From Aurantiochytrium sp. KH105 (taxonomy: Eukaryota > Sar > Bigyra > Thraustochytrida > Thraustochytriidae), in contig BGKB01000040.1 of assembly GCA_003116975.1 (NCBI GenBank), positions 310,001-374,000 on the forward strand: DNA of 64,000 bases. Reading direction: 5' to 3'. Position numbers and translations under genes: made by a program. Each line of letters begins with the position of its first letter. The first letter of the stretch is position 1. Under the pieces are notes generated by a model. The model was not told the origin of the DNA. It ran no database searches and saw nothing but the letters and a program-made list of their open reading frames with translations. Below are positions 19,631 through 29,299 of this stretch, one piece after another.

Positions 19631-21334
19631 CTAGGACATATAATCTTTTACATAGAGCACCGCATTTGGAACCCAGCCAGCCTCACGCATCGAAAGTTCG
19701 CACCGAGATGCAAAGTCTCTGCCTCTCTCACCGGGCATGGCCGATCGTAACGAGAATTGACCGAATCGTAGCTTAGTAGCCGAGCAGCAAAGTAGCTGGC
19801 ACGCATCTGCGACAGTCTGCTCCGCATTGAGTTTAATCACGCAAGTTTGCGAATGCTCGTCTACGGTGAAATGCACAAGTAATGACACGTTCAAAGGCTC
19901 CTGCAGACTACAAATTGTCTTGGGCACCTTGGTCAAAGACGCTGATCTGTCGCGAGATGCGCCTTTGCTTGCCAACCCATCGCTGTCATCATTCTTTGCA
20001 TTCCCAGAAGCTGCAAAGAATCGCTCCAAGCTTTCGCGCGGCCGAACGATTTCGCCATCGCGAATCACGTACTTTGGTACTTGCTGAGCCACCTCCTTGG
20101 GCCCCAGTCTTCGCACGCCAGTCTGTCCGGCAATCAACGTGCGCGTCGCTGGATCATGGATCTCACCACGATGATCTTGAATTGCAAAGGCGACCCCGGC
20201 GGGATAAGACGTTTTGAACTCGCTTGGGAAATAGCCGTCTTCGACGTCGTGCATGAATGCTTTGCCACTCGGCTCGTCGAACGGACGGAAAACACCATCG
20301 CCGCTGAGAATACCGTTCTTGAACACCAAGAGGTCTAATGTTGTTCGACAATCACTAAGCCCAAAGACGCGCGATTGACGATCTCGTTGGATGACGCCAC
20401 TGGGCCCTGCCAATGCATTGAGTTCCTCGAGGGCGCGCAAAAGCCTGTCAAAGTCAATAGGAGCCGGCTCGCCGTCGCCGCCTCGCCACTCCATGCCATA
20501 ATCGCGAAGGAATCGCTTCATTTCCGCATTCTCGCGACGCAGCTCATTGAGCTCCACGTCAGAGGCGCCGTCCGCTTGCGATTGGTTCTGCGCGAGCTCA
20601 ACCATTTCTGAGTTACGAAGTCTATGGTTTTCGCGTGAGAGCCTCACAATCTCTTGCTCAAGATCTGCAACTTTTCGCGAAAGCTGTCTGCGCGCCGATT
20701 CGACTAGCGAGAGTCGCGAAGCCATCGAGGATACCAGGGCGGAGGATTCTTCATCCTTGGCCTCAGCCCGAGATGATTTTCTGGTGCTCGTGTTTGTAGA
20801 TTTGAGCCCAAGCGAAGAGCGTGGCCTCCCGTCAAAGGATGGGCGTCGCGAAACTTCGTCTTCCTCTCCCCGGAGAGGTAGGTCGCCCGCATGTCGGTCG
20901 ATCATCCTTTCCAGAAAAGACTTGCTTGCGGTGGCACTCCGGTCCAAGCGCAATTGAGGAGGCAGCATGGGCGCTGGGGCGGCTTTGCCATTGGCATTTG
21001 CCTCCATCATGGACGCGTGCGCGGCGAGACTGGATGATCCTGATGCTCTTCGCGCTGATGCGGCCGCGCCTGGAGACGATAGGCTCGAGCTTGACGGCGA
21101 TTTGATTTGCGTCTTGGTTGAAGAAGACGCGGAAGAAGAAGAAGAAGTTGGTGATGATAATGATGATGATTTCGATGATGATAACGATGCTGACGAGGAT
21201 TTCGAAGAACCGCCAAAGGGCGGGGAGCCTGACTTATTCGCTGCTGCGACCATGGCTGCCTGGCGTCGCACAGCCTCGCGCTGCTGCTTGTATCTTCTTT
21301 TGCGCGCCTCGAAGTCACTCAGCGAGACCGACAT
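19631..21334 (-). CDS. UBXN11: UBXN11-like SEP/UBX-domain protein
   Basis: A single exon encodes 567 residues. A basic N-terminus is followed by a poly-Ser tract (~37-95) and a coiled coil (~205-260), then FLRDYGMEWRGG, as in UBXN11. A SEP domain (~325-400) contains LVFKNGILSGDGVFRPFDE and DGYFPSEFK. A C-terminal ubiquitin-like region (~475-567) ends REAGWVPNAVLYVKDYM. UBXN11 (Socius) is a p97-adaptor-family protein reported to bind Rnd GTPases; its exact role is unclear. The SEP domain suggests p97/VCP binding. The UBX FPR loop is not obvious, so the C-terminal domain is called UBX-like only. Confidence 0.8.
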   Translation of the reverse strand: MSVSLSDFEARKRRYKQQREAVRRQAAMVAAANKSGSPPFGGSSKSSSASLSSSKSSSLSSPTSSSSSASSSTKTQIKSPSSSSLSSPGAAASARRASGSSSLAAHASMMEANANGKAAPAPMLPPQLRLDRSATASKSFLERMIDRHAGDLPLRGEEDEVSRRPSFDGRPRSSLGLKSTNTSTRKSSRAEAKDEESSALVSSMASRLSLVESARRQLSRKVADLEQEIVRLSRENHRLRNSEMVELAQNQSQADGASDVELNELRRENAEMKRFLRDYGMEWRGGDGEPAPIDFDRLLRALEELNALAGPSGVIQRDRQSRVFGLSDCRTTLDLLVFKNGILSGDGVFRPFDEPSGKAFMHDVEDGYFPSEFKTSYPAGVAFAIQDHRGEIHDPATRTLIAGQTGVRRLGPKEVAQQVPKYVIRDGEIVRPRESLERFFAASGNAKNDDSDGLASKGASRDRSASLTKVPKTICSLQEPLNVSLLVHFTVDEHSQTCVIKLNAEQTVADACQLLCCSATKLRFGQFSLRSAMPGERGRDFASRCELSMREAGWVPNAVLYVKDYMS

Positions 21335-21536
21335 TGTTCGCAGCCTCTCCCGTGCTTGCAGGTTGTCCTACTTTGCAGCACTTGTCTCGCTTCGCCAAGC
21401 AGATCGCCACACGCAAAGAGCAGGCGCTGCGCTATCAAATGGCCGAGTAAGGTCTTGTTGCTGTGATTTCTTTTCGCGGGACTTTACTCACCTTGCGCGG
21501 CACCGCATCGGCCGCGCCACATTCCCCTGAACGGAT

Positions 21537-21600
21537 CATTTCATTTCATTTCATTTCATTTCATTTCATTTTATTCCATTTTATTTTTTTTATTTTTTTA
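21537..21600. repeat. (TTTCA)n pentanucleotide tract and T-rich tail
   Basis: About six perfect TTTCA units run into a T-rich stretch, in the 294-bp gap between the UBXN11-like start and the stop of the double-TTL gene. Confidence 0.9.
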
Positions 21601-21628
21601 GTCACTGTCAAAGTCGGGGTTCGTTTAC

Positions 21629-24600
21629 TTAGCCGCCACCTGCAGCAGCGGCCTTTTTGCTTGCCTCCCACTTGGCGTAAAGGTCGCGAATACGCATGTC
21701 AACGTAGCCATCCTGGTACTCTGCATTCTCCTTGGCAAGATAGATCTTGTAGCGGTAGGAGATGGTGTTACGGATGCACGAGGCCATCATCTCACGCGTG
21801 GGACGGTGCTTGCACGAGCTCCACTTCTTTTCAATGTACTTGTTGAGCTCGCGCTTGTTGGCTGCGTGCCGCTTTTCAGCATAGTTGTGGAGCCAGGCAT
21901 TCTTTAGGATGGATGCCTTGCTGAGCATGAGGTCACCCTTGAACTCCTCGCAAGGATCGTAGTCACTGGGGCGCTGTTTCTCTTCGATCTCCGTGAAAAC
22001 CATGCGCCAGTCGCCATATGAATCGCCGCGACGCATGCGCGCAAAGGCTTGCGGCATGTCGTTCACTTCCAAGACAAGACCCTTGAGGGATGTCAAAAAG
22101 GCCTCCTTCTCTTCCTTGAGCTCGTCCACAGCTGGAAAGGCGTCCTTGGGATTGATCCGACGCAGGCCGCTCAGATGAATTTGGTACTTTGTGTCGAGAA
22201 ACATGTTGAGCGAGACCAAGTGGTACGAATCGTGCGGCCGCGAGACGTTGCCATTCTTTTGAATCATGTGACGGCGCGCAGCGCGAAAGACGAGCTCACC
22301 GACCCGCTTGGCATACGTATCAAAAACAGAGCTCAGGTAACGTGAGCCGAGCATGTTTGCGGAGGCCTGCTGATCTTCAAAGTCGTCAAACGTGCTGTAG
22401 TACTCATTGAGCAAAAAGCTGTCGCCCGTGTAGAACTCGTCGGGCTCCCACTTTTCGAGGGGCTCCTCCAGCAATCCGGCAGCAAGATCGCCAATGGGTG
22501 CTTCACCATCGGACGCCTCATCGTACGCGCCAAGGTCAGAGTCATCCGCTGCAGCAGCCGCAGGGTTACCACCGAGGACATCAGGGCTTGCGCCCACTGC
22601 GGCGGTCGCAGCCGACAGAGACGCGGCCGCATCGGCCTGCTCCTGCAAAACAGCATCCAGCCCAAGGTCAACGTTGACAAGAGCATCATCATCGTCGTCG
22701 TCGTCATCGTCGTTGGCGGCAGCAGTTGTGGCAGCTGCTTCTTGGCCAGCTGCTTCTTGGCCCGCTGCGCCGTCCGCGCCCAGCGAGCCCGATGCACCTG
22801 CCTCCGAAGCAGTGTTCGTCGTGACCCGTGCCGCGCGAGGTGCACTTGCATCCTGTACGATTTTGGAAGAGCGCACAAAGCCACGGCGGTAAAAGACAAA
22901 GTACGGACGCGTCGTTGCGACCAGGAGAAACACCTTCATATCCCACCACTTGTTGTCAAAAAGCTGACGATTGTGGATGAACTTTTGCGCAATAACTTCA
23001 CCCTTGCGTGACTTGCCGCACTCGCCAAAGTCCTCGCGCAGCTCTTCAATGGTCGAGTAAAGGCGCACGTTATCACCTCCGACGCTGTCGATGGGCTTGA
23101 GCAGCCAGCGCTGCTTTGATTTGACCTGGAAAAAGGCCTTGCAGTCATCGTAATTGTAAAGCATGTAGGTGGACGGCATGTACCGAAGTTTGCGCGCATC
23201 GCAGCCGTGGCTATTGAAAAAATCGACTTGAGCCATGACAGACTCGCCCTTGTGGCCAGCGAGCGTTTCGAGGCCCTCGACGCCGTTGACGTGATCGTTG
23301 AACTTTTCCAGCGAGCCGGTCTTGCCAGTGTACTTGGCAAATCGCCTGTTAGCAATCTTGAGGGGCGCACTGTAGTCGCGATTGTTCTTGAACTCTTGGC
23401 ACGGGTTGTACACCACGCGCGTTTGCTCCTCCTCCAATTCGTTAAAGATCATCTCGAAGCTGCCGTAGCGGTCGCCATAGCGCATGAGCGTGTAGAATTG
23501 AGGGTTTTCGTGTGTCTGCTGCGCCAAGTTAAAGTACTCTTCGACCATTTGACGCGAATCAAAGTTAATACTCCAGGTAAAGCCAGGGTATCCGTTCGAT
23601 TCGATGAACCACGTGTGGTAGGCGGCGTCAATCATGAAATCAATACCAAAGATGTGGAAGGTGCCCTTGCGCTTGATGAACTTGGGCCGCGCTGACTGGA
23701 AGATGAGGAGGGCCACCTTTTTGATGTATGGGTTAAGCATCGTCTCGACATAATGCGCACCGGTCTTGTCGTGCTCGCGGAGATGGTCTTGCATCATGGC
23801 AAAAGGCCAAATATGGTCCGAAAGCTTGAATCCCTTCTTCATACTCTGGAAATGGGTGTTGGTCAGATACACGCGGCGATCCTTGGACATGGGCGCGTAC
23901 TCGGCGAGTGCGCGCCGCAGATAACCCTCGTGGTACCACACCAAGTAGGGGTTGCTCGAAGAGATGAGCATGTAAACGCGGACGTCGAACTTGCACTTTT
24001 TCAGCAGGAGCGGTTTCTCGAGGTACTCTTGCACGAGGTAGCGCTCTGTGGGCTTCCAGGTGGCTCTTTTGCAGGGGAAAAATTGCGGCACCTTGCTCAT
24101 CACACTGGCTACCTCTGAGTGAAAGGTAATACCCTGACCCTGCGAACCCGTTTCAGGCTTGAGGAGCCAGGTGATTCCGTTAGCCTCGAGACGCGCCAAG
24201 TCGTTACACTCATCATCGCGATACAAGCGGTACGACATGGGCGAAATACCGAGATCGTTGTACTTGCACCCGTATTTGCGCACAAAACTCTCCTTCACCT
24301 TGAGCTGCTGACCTTTGTTGCCACCAATCGCGTCACCACCTTGGAAGGCCGTCAGGTAGCTCTTGCCCTCGTAGTCTTCGTAAATGTTCTTGTAGAGATC
24401 TGGCCGGATCTTTTGCATGTGATTCAGCTGCGTCGTGTCTGTCATGAGAAAGGTCACGCGGTAGTTGATCGACTTATACGTGTCACCGTTCTGAGCGGCG
24501 CGAAAGCGCATTTGCCAACCACGATCCAAGAGATCCTCGATGGCAAGACCACGGCAACCATCACGCAGACATCCAAAAGTGCGCACAGCGCGCGTGTCTT

Positions 24601-26827
24601 CCGGTCGCATCTTACGCACGGCGGGCCTACGGATCTGCACCAGATCGGCAGGCGTCTTTGACATGTACTGCGGAGGGTCGAGGCCAGGCAAGCGCTTCAC
24701 TTTGACGGTGCTCTCGTTGGTGATTTTGTGCTGATGCACATGAATAAGGTCGAGCAAGTCCTCCGGCTCGATCGAAGCCTGGACCCATCTTGGGTCGTAG
24801 CTTGGTCCCGCCGCTGACTTGCTGCGTCCCGAATGAGAACCAAGTGTAGTGACGAAAACGCCAACGAGACCCAGTACGAGGAAACCGGCGGTCAAGGCAA
24901 TGATACCGAGCCTGGCAATGGCCATCTTCACGGCGCGCGGCATCGGGGCCGCGGCTGCGCCTTTCTTACCCTTTTTCCCCTTTTTTCCGGCTGGTGTCTT
25001 TTTGCCTTGTGCGGCGCGCCACCTTTGAATCTCTTCAATGTCCTTGCGAACCTTCAGAGAGAGTCCAGATGTTGCTACGCCTTGGAAGGCTTCCTTTGGA
25101 GCCGTGATGAGCTTCTTGAGGCCGCTAAAGCGGCTCTCGCCGCCCTTGCGCTTTGTAGAACGTTTTGATGCACGTGCTGCACGACCGTCTGTCTTTTGCG
25201 AGCTGGCTTTGCCATTTTTGCGATGTTTGAGGCCATCGCGGTTCGCAGCGAGCTTACCGCTTTCCAATCTGTCATCGAATTCGCTTTCGCTGTCGGAGCC
25301 AGAACCACTCGAGGTATCTTCGTCTTCGGAAGATGAGGACTGGGAGTCTGATGCCTCATCCTGCTGCGCTTCGATATCAAAGTTGGATCCCTCTCCGCCG
25401 GAAGTGCTTCCGTCCTCGTCGCCCTCGCCGTCGTCCTCGCCCGACGAGAAGGAGGAGTCATTTGCGTCACCGTTGACGGGTACCTTGACTTCGTCCGCGT
25501 CTTCCAAAGATCTCGACCAGTCCGAGACCTCGGCCTCCTCGTCTTCTTCGTTGTGGCTCTCCTCCTCCGCCTCTTCTTCCGAGCCAGATGCGGATTGTTC
25601 CTCAGACTCTTCGCCGGAAGAGCCACTTCCTTCTTCTTCCTCTTCTTGCTCTGAAGCATTTTCCGAGCCTTCTTCTTCTTCGGAGCCTTCCTCGGATCCT
25701 TCTTCTTCTTCTTCTTCTTCTTCAGATCCTTCTTCAGATCCTTCCTCGGATCCTTCGTCGTCGGATCCTTCTTCGTCCTCAGATCCCTCTTCTTCCTCTT
25801 CCTCTTCCTCTTCAGAGCCTTCGTCATCTTCGGATCCTTCATCAGATCCTTCGGATCCCTCTTCTTCCTCAGATCCCTCTTCTTCTTCTTCGGACCCCTC
25901 TTCTTCCTCGGATCCAGATCCATCTTCTTCGGATCCGGATCCATCTTCTTCTTCGGATCCAGATCCATCTTCTTCTTCGGATCCTTCTTCTTCTTCGGAT
26001 CCAGATCCATCTTCTTCTTCGGATCCTTCTTCTTCTTCGGATCCTTCTTCTTCTTCAGACCCTTCTTCTTCTTCAGATCCTTCTTCTTCTTCAGATGCTT
26101 CTTCTTCTTCAGATCCTTCTTCCTCTTCAGATCCTTCTTCCTCTGCATCCTCCCCAGATTGCTCCTCCTCGTCGTCAGACTTTTCGTCTTCCTTGGCGTC
26201 GGAGTCCTCGTTGGCATCATCGTTTTCGTCTTCTTCCTCGGCATTTGCGTCGGAGGCTTCTTTTGCGTCCTCTTCTTCTTCGCGATCTTTTTCTCCTTCG
26301 CCATCATCCTGCTGTTCCTCTGCGTTGGCATTGTCATTGCCGGAAGGAGCAGTGTCGGTAGCTTCTTGGTCGCGAACAAGCTCAGAGGTTGCTGAGTCGT
26401 CAACAAGTCCTACGCTTTCTTCTTGCATGCCGGAGGCCGGGGCAGCGGCCAACTCGGCATCATTGTCAGCATCTGCATGTGTGTCCTCGTCTTCCGCAGC
26501 GGACGAACCGGTAGCAACAGCGGCAACCTCATCAAGAGGCGCGGCTTTGCTCTGAAGAACAGCGCCATCTTCTACGGGGATATCCGGTGGTGTCTGTTCA
26601 TCGGGAACTGGCGCGGCCGCGACTTGTGGCGTCGCGACGGACGGCTCCTTTGTCGTCGTCGATCTTGTTGAATCCGGGGTCTTCTTCTTCTTTTTCGTTT
26701 TGGCCTTGGTCTCGGAAACCTCCTTTGACTTCTTGCTGCTGCTGCTCTTGGACGACGAAGACTTGGACTTGACCTTGTCGCTCTTGGCCTTGGCCTGCGC
26801 ACCGTCTTTGGTCTTGGACTTGCCCAT
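21629..26827 (-). CDS. Membrane-anchored protein with acidic repeats and two TTL (ATP-grasp) domains
   Basis: A single exon encodes 1732 residues from the ATG at 26827 (MGKSKTKDG); the frame upstream offers only a GTG. Residues 1-45 are Lys/Ser-rich. Residues ~180-470 are extremely acidic with an EEEGSE-type hexapeptide repeat. One membrane helix lies at ~637-661, preceded by a basic stretch, suggesting a type II orientation. The rest holds two tubulin-tyrosine-ligase-type ATP-grasp modules. The first (~840-1160) has WLLKPETGSQGQG, FDVRVYMLI, and FGIDFMIDA...FIESNGYPG. The second (~1200-1610) has RWLLKPIDSVGGDNV, WDMKVFLLV, an Asp-rich insertion, and VLEVNDMP. The TTL fold ligates amino acids to protein carboxylates; tubulin is the usual target. 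Here the catalytic part is predicted lumenal or extracellular, so the substrate is an open question. Confidence 0.88.
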   Translation of the reverse strand: MGKSKTKDGAQAKAKSDKVKSKSSSSKSSSSKKSKEVSETKAKTKKKKKTPDSTRSTTTKEPSVATPQVAAAPVPDEQTPPDIPVEDGAVLQSKAAPLDEVAAVATGSSAAEDEDTHADADNDAELAAAPASGMQEESVGLVDDSATSELVRDQEATDTAPSGNDNANAEEQQDDGEGEKDREEEEDAKEASDANAEEEDENDDANEDSDAKEDEKSDDEEEQSGEDAEEEGSEEEEGSEEEEASEEEEGSEEEEGSEEEEGSEEEEGSEEEDGSGSEEEEGSEEEDGSGSEEEDGSGSEEDGSGSEEEEGSEEEEEGSEEEEGSEGSDEGSEDDEGSEEEEEEEEEGSEDEEGSDDEGSEEGSEEGSEEEEEEEEGSEEGSEEEEGSENASEQEEEEEGSGSSGEESEEQSASGSEEEAEEESHNEEDEEAEVSDWSRSLEDADEVKVPVNGDANDSSFSSGEDDGEGDEDGSTSGGEGSNFDIEAQQDEASDSQSSSSEDEDTSSGSGSDSESEFDDRLESGKLAANRDGLKHRKNGKASSQKTDGRAARASKRSTKRKGGESRFSGLKKLITAPKEAFQGVATSGLSLKVRKDIEEIQRWRAAQGKKTPAGKKGKKGKKGAAAAPMPRAVKMAIARLGIIALTAGFLVLGLVGVFVTTLGSHSGRSKSAAGPSYDPRWVQASIEPEDLLDLIHVHQHKITNESTVKVKRLPGLDPPQYMSKTPADLVQIRRPAVRKMRPEDTRAVRTFGCLRDGCRGLAIEDLLDRGWQMRFRAAQNGDTYKSINYRVTFLMTDTTQLNHMQKIRPDLYKNIYEDYEGKSYLTAFQGGDAIGGNKGQQLKVKESFVRKYGCKYNDLGISPMSYRLYRDDECNDLARLEANGITWLLKPETGSQGQGITFHSEVASVMSKVPQFFPCKRATWKPTERYLVQEYLEKPLLLKKCKFDVRVYMLISSSNPYLVWYHEGYLRRALAEYAPMSKDRRVYLTNTHFQSMKKGFKLSDHIWPFAMMQDHLREHDKTGAHYVETMLNPYIKKVALLIFQSARPKFIKRKGTFHIFGIDFMIDAAYHTWFIESNGYPGFTWSINFDSRQMVEEYFNLAQQTHENPQFYTLMRYGDRYGSFEMIFNELEEEQTRVVYNPCQEFKNNRDYSAPLKIANRRFAKYTGKTGSLEKFNDHVNGVEGLETLAGHKGESVMAQVDFFNSHGCDARKLRYMPSTYMLYNYDDCKAFFQVKSKQRWLLKPIDSVGGDNVRLYSTIEELREDFGECGKSRKGEVIAQKFIHNRQLFDNKWWDMKVFLLVATTRPYFVFYRRGFVRSSKIVQDASAPRAARVTTNTASEAGASGSLGADGAAGQEAAGQEAAATTAAANDDDDDDDDDALVNVDLGLDAVLQEQADAAASLSAATAAVGASPDVLGGNPAAAAADDSDLGAYDEASDGEAPIGDLAAGLLEEPLEKWEPDEFYTGDSFLLNEYYSTFDDFEDQQASANMLGSRYLSSVFDTYAKRVGELVFRAARRHMIQKNGNVSRPHDSYHLVSLNMFLDTKYQIHLSGLRRINPKDAFPAVDELKEEKEAFLTSLKGLVLEVNDMPQAFARMRRGDSYGDWRMVFTEIEEKQRPSDYDPCEEFKGDLMLSKASILKNAWLHNYAEKRHAANKRELNKYIEKKWSSCKHRPTREMMASCIRNTISYRYKIYLAKENAEYQDGYVDMRIRDLYAKWEASKKAAAAGGG
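25660..26160 (-). repeat. 18-bp coding minisatellite encoding acidic hexapeptides
   Basis: On the minus strand an 18-bp unit of the form GAAGAAGAAGGATCTGAA, with GGATCC/GGATCT variants, recurs over ~500 bp. It stays in frame and encodes EEEGSE with DGSGSE variants in the double-TTL protein. Many unit boundaries carry GGATCC. Confidence 0.85.
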
Positions 26828-26886
26828 CTTCACGACGCCGGCACAGCCCTCCTCCCTCGTCGCCCTCCCTCGTCGCGCGGGCGCGG

Positions 26887-26922
26887 CAAGTCAAGTCAAG
26901 CCAAGCCAAGCCAAGCCGAGGC
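26887..26922. repeat. CAAGT/CAAGC pentamer tract
   Basis: About seven consecutive CAAGT, CAAGC and CCAAG units lie 60-95 bp upstream of the double-TTL start codon (minus strand). Confidence 0.85.
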
Positions 26923-27174
26923 CAGGCCCTCCCGTCCTTTCGCAGGCCGCCAAGGAGCAGGTTGTGGCCCGCCGGCTACCCGGTAAACCGCGGGCGGCAA
27001 GCAGGCGAGGGTCTCGCGCGGATTCGGCCTCGCGGGGCGGCGAGGGGCGGGGCGCGGGCGGCGTCGCGGGGCCTCCCGGGCCTGCGCGCCTGCCTGCCGG
27101 CCTCCCTCCTCCCTGCGCCGCGCCGCGTGCAGGCGGCGTGGACGTCGCTCGCGCCGCAGGACTCGCTCCGGGTT

Positions 27175-27203
27175 TGCTCTGCTCTGCTCTGCTCTGCTGC
27201 TCT
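27175..27203. repeat. (GCTCT)n pentamer tract
   Basis: About five GCTCT units in the promoter-side region upstream of the double-TTL gene. Confidence 0.85.
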
Positions 27204-27639
27204 TATGCTCTGCCGCGCCCGCGATTCAAACCAGCTCCGCCGCCGCGGCGCTATAGCCCACTTGCGGCCGCGCCGCGCAAGTCGGCCCCGCCCCGCCGCA
27301 AGTGGGGGCCTCCGCCCGCGCCACTTGCGGCCGCCCAGATAGTCGATAGGGCTCCCGCGCGGAGAACGGCCCGGCCCTCGCGGGGCGTCAGAGAACGGAG
27401 GCGAACGCGGGAATGGAACGCGGAATGGAACGACCCGGCGAGAGCGGCGTGACGCGCAAAATTCGCGACAATACTTGTCATTTTTATTTTTACTTTTTTT
27501 CTCGTTGGAAGGTTTTCCACGCGGCTTCGAGGCGGCGAAATTTAACAGACCCAGTGCGCTTGCCGGGGGGGGTAGCATGGAGAGGAGGGGGGTAGGAAAA
27601 AATGGGCGCACAGCGAGGCACAGCATGAAAAAAACGACC

Positions 27640-27815
27640 AAGTACACCCTCTGTAGCAAGGGTGAAAAATGAGTCGATCATCAAAAATATGACGAAGGCC
27701 GCCCTCTGTGGCAAGAGTGTAGAATGGCTCCAATCCCTGCAGTAAAGGGGTGGAGAGGAAAATGAGCCCAAAATTCGACAAAGTCCAACTGATGTAGTGA
27801 AGGGTCGTACAAAGA
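27640..27815. repeat. Degenerate ~50-bp tandem repeat
   Basis: A motif read on the minus strand as CTTGCYACAGAGGG recurs with divergence near 27650, 27703, 27745 and 27797, with spacing of about 43-54 bp. The segment is less GC-rich than its surroundings and ends close to the ambiguous base at 27875. Confidence 0.45.
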
Positions 27816-28197
27816 CACTGCAAATGCAAGAAGGAAACGTTTGTACACAAATGATTTCGTTTAAGCAGTTTCGGNCCGTCCAGTGAAGCTGCCGTCGCCA
27901 CGCGCGCCGACGTGCGCGGCAACGCACAGACGGCTCCAAGCCACGTCGGGGCCATCGCTATCTGCTATCTCTTACCCGCCCGCTGCCGCATGCTGCAGCC
28001 TCTGGCCGACCGCAACCCACCTGACGATACGGGGTCTCGAAATAGAAAACCCTCCTCGATGGGGAGGCCCGATCAGAACCAAACGGAACGAGCAAGCTGT
28101 TTATTGTCGCGAATGATCAGATCCAAGAGCGGCGCCGCGAGACGCGGCGGGACCTCGCTCGAGCGGCGCGCGGCGCAGCGCAGAGCAGAGCAGATCG

Positions 28198-28272
28198 GGA
28201 GCGCGGCGCGGCGCGGCGCGGCGAGGCGAGGCGAGGCGCGGCGAGGCGAGGCGAGGCGGCGCGGCGCGGCTG
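28198..28272. repeat. (GGCGC/GGCGA)n pentamer tract
   Basis: Mixed GGCGC and GGCGA pentamers cover about 75 bp, ending 220 bp before the SRP19 start codon. Confidence 0.8.
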
Positions 28273-28491
28273 GACGGCGCGGGAAGCGGACGCAGCGGCC
28301 CAGGTCTCGCAGAGGGAAAAAGCGGTGACAGACGGCCAGCCTGCCTGCCCAAGCACGGCGCACGCCAGCGTGGTGCAGCAGCTGCAGCTGGAGCAGCTTC
28401 GCAGCGGCGGCGGGGACGAGGCGAGAGGGTACAATTAACGGAAGCGGAGCAGCCGCGTGAGGACGAAGCGAACGCGCAGGCTTTCGCCACC

Positions 28492-29213
28492 ATGATGCCA
28501 GGAATGCCGGGGATGCCCGGGATGGGCGGGGGCAAACCCATGTCGAACGAGGAGATGGCTGCGCAACTGGGCGTGCCTGCCGATGCCATGGAGGAGGAAG
28601 GCTTTGAGAGGGCGGCTGCTATTGAGCGACAACAGCGGATGCAGAAACAGGTCCAGGAGACCGATTTCACCACGGGCGAATGGTGCACGTTGTACCCGAT
28701 CTACATTGACAAAGCCAAAACGGTGAGCCAGGGCCGCAGACTTCCGGTGGACCAATGCTGCGACTTCCCGATTGCCGATGAGATGGCCTCAGTGCTCTTC
28801 GAAAAGGCAAAATTCATGATTGTACTGGAGGTAAGTATACTTGAAGTGGGCAGCGCGAATCTTTTTCACAACATGCTAACTTGTGAGTGCCCTGCGTTTG
28901 AATACAGCGTGGCAAAGCGCATCCCCGGGACCCGACGCGGCGCACGGGCCGCATCCGCGTCAAGTACCGCAACCCCGACAGTGAAATCCCCGTTCATCTT
29001 GACTTTCCAACAAAGCGATCTCTCTTGGAGTTTTGCGGACAGCATGTACCTTCGTGCAACATTCGCAAGCAACGCCTCGCGCAGCGTGCCGAGCACGAAA
29101 AGCGCTTGGCTGCGGCTCTTGCCAAACAAAACAAGGGAGGTAACGCAAAGGGGCCTGCCGGATCTGCCACTGCTTCGGGCGCTAGCAAGAAGAAGAAGAA
29201 GGGCAAGCGATAA
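28492..29213 (+). CDS. SRP19: Signal recognition particle 19 kDa subunit (two exons)
   Basis: Exon 1 is 28492-28830 and exon 2 is 28908-29213, joined across a 77-bp intron (GAG|GTAAGT ... ATACAG|CGT) in phase 0. The product is 214 residues. A Met/Gly/Pro-rich N-tail precedes the SRP19 domain: WCTLYPIYIDKAKTVSQGRRLP, then after the splice HPRDPTRRTGRIRVKYRNP and FPTKRSLLEFC. A Lys-rich tail ends KKKKKGKR. SRP19 binds SRP RNA helices 6 and 8 and allows SRP54 to assemble, supporting co-translational ER targeting. Human SRP19 is 144 residues; the N- and C-tails make this longer. A second in-frame ATG follows directly after the first. Confidence 0.93.
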
Positions 29214-29299
29214 AGATACATTTTTTACTTTTACTACATTGTCAATCACTCTGGTTATGCTCGTGCTGACCAAGCAAACCTTGCGTTATCTTCACAAAT

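Larger units (their letters stand above)
26828..28491. other. 1.66-kb intergenic region with several repeats and one ambiguous base
   Basis: No supported gene lies here. It holds CAAGC/CAAGT pentamers (26887-26922), a GCTCT pentamer run (27175-27203), a degenerate ~50-bp repeat (27640-27815), an N at 27875 and a GGCGC/GGCGA tract (28198-28272). The last lies upstream of SRP19. Long open frames here are products of GC-richness. Confidence 0.55.

Noticed and set aside
25038-26555. 505-codon plus-strand Ser/Asp/Pro ORF and a 443-codon minus-strand Lys-rich ORF
   Set aside because: Both are out-of-frame or antisense readings of the EEEGSE minisatellite; the acidic frame continues into the TTL modules and is the real one.
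26700-27659. Long GC-rich ORFs upstream of the double-TTL gene
   Set aside because: Pro/Arg/Ala composition only, conflicting frames on both strands, no motif; explained by high GC content.
27490-27955. Minus-strand ORFs crossing the N at 27875
   Set aside because: They depend on an unknown base, contain the degenerate repeat and show no family resemblance.
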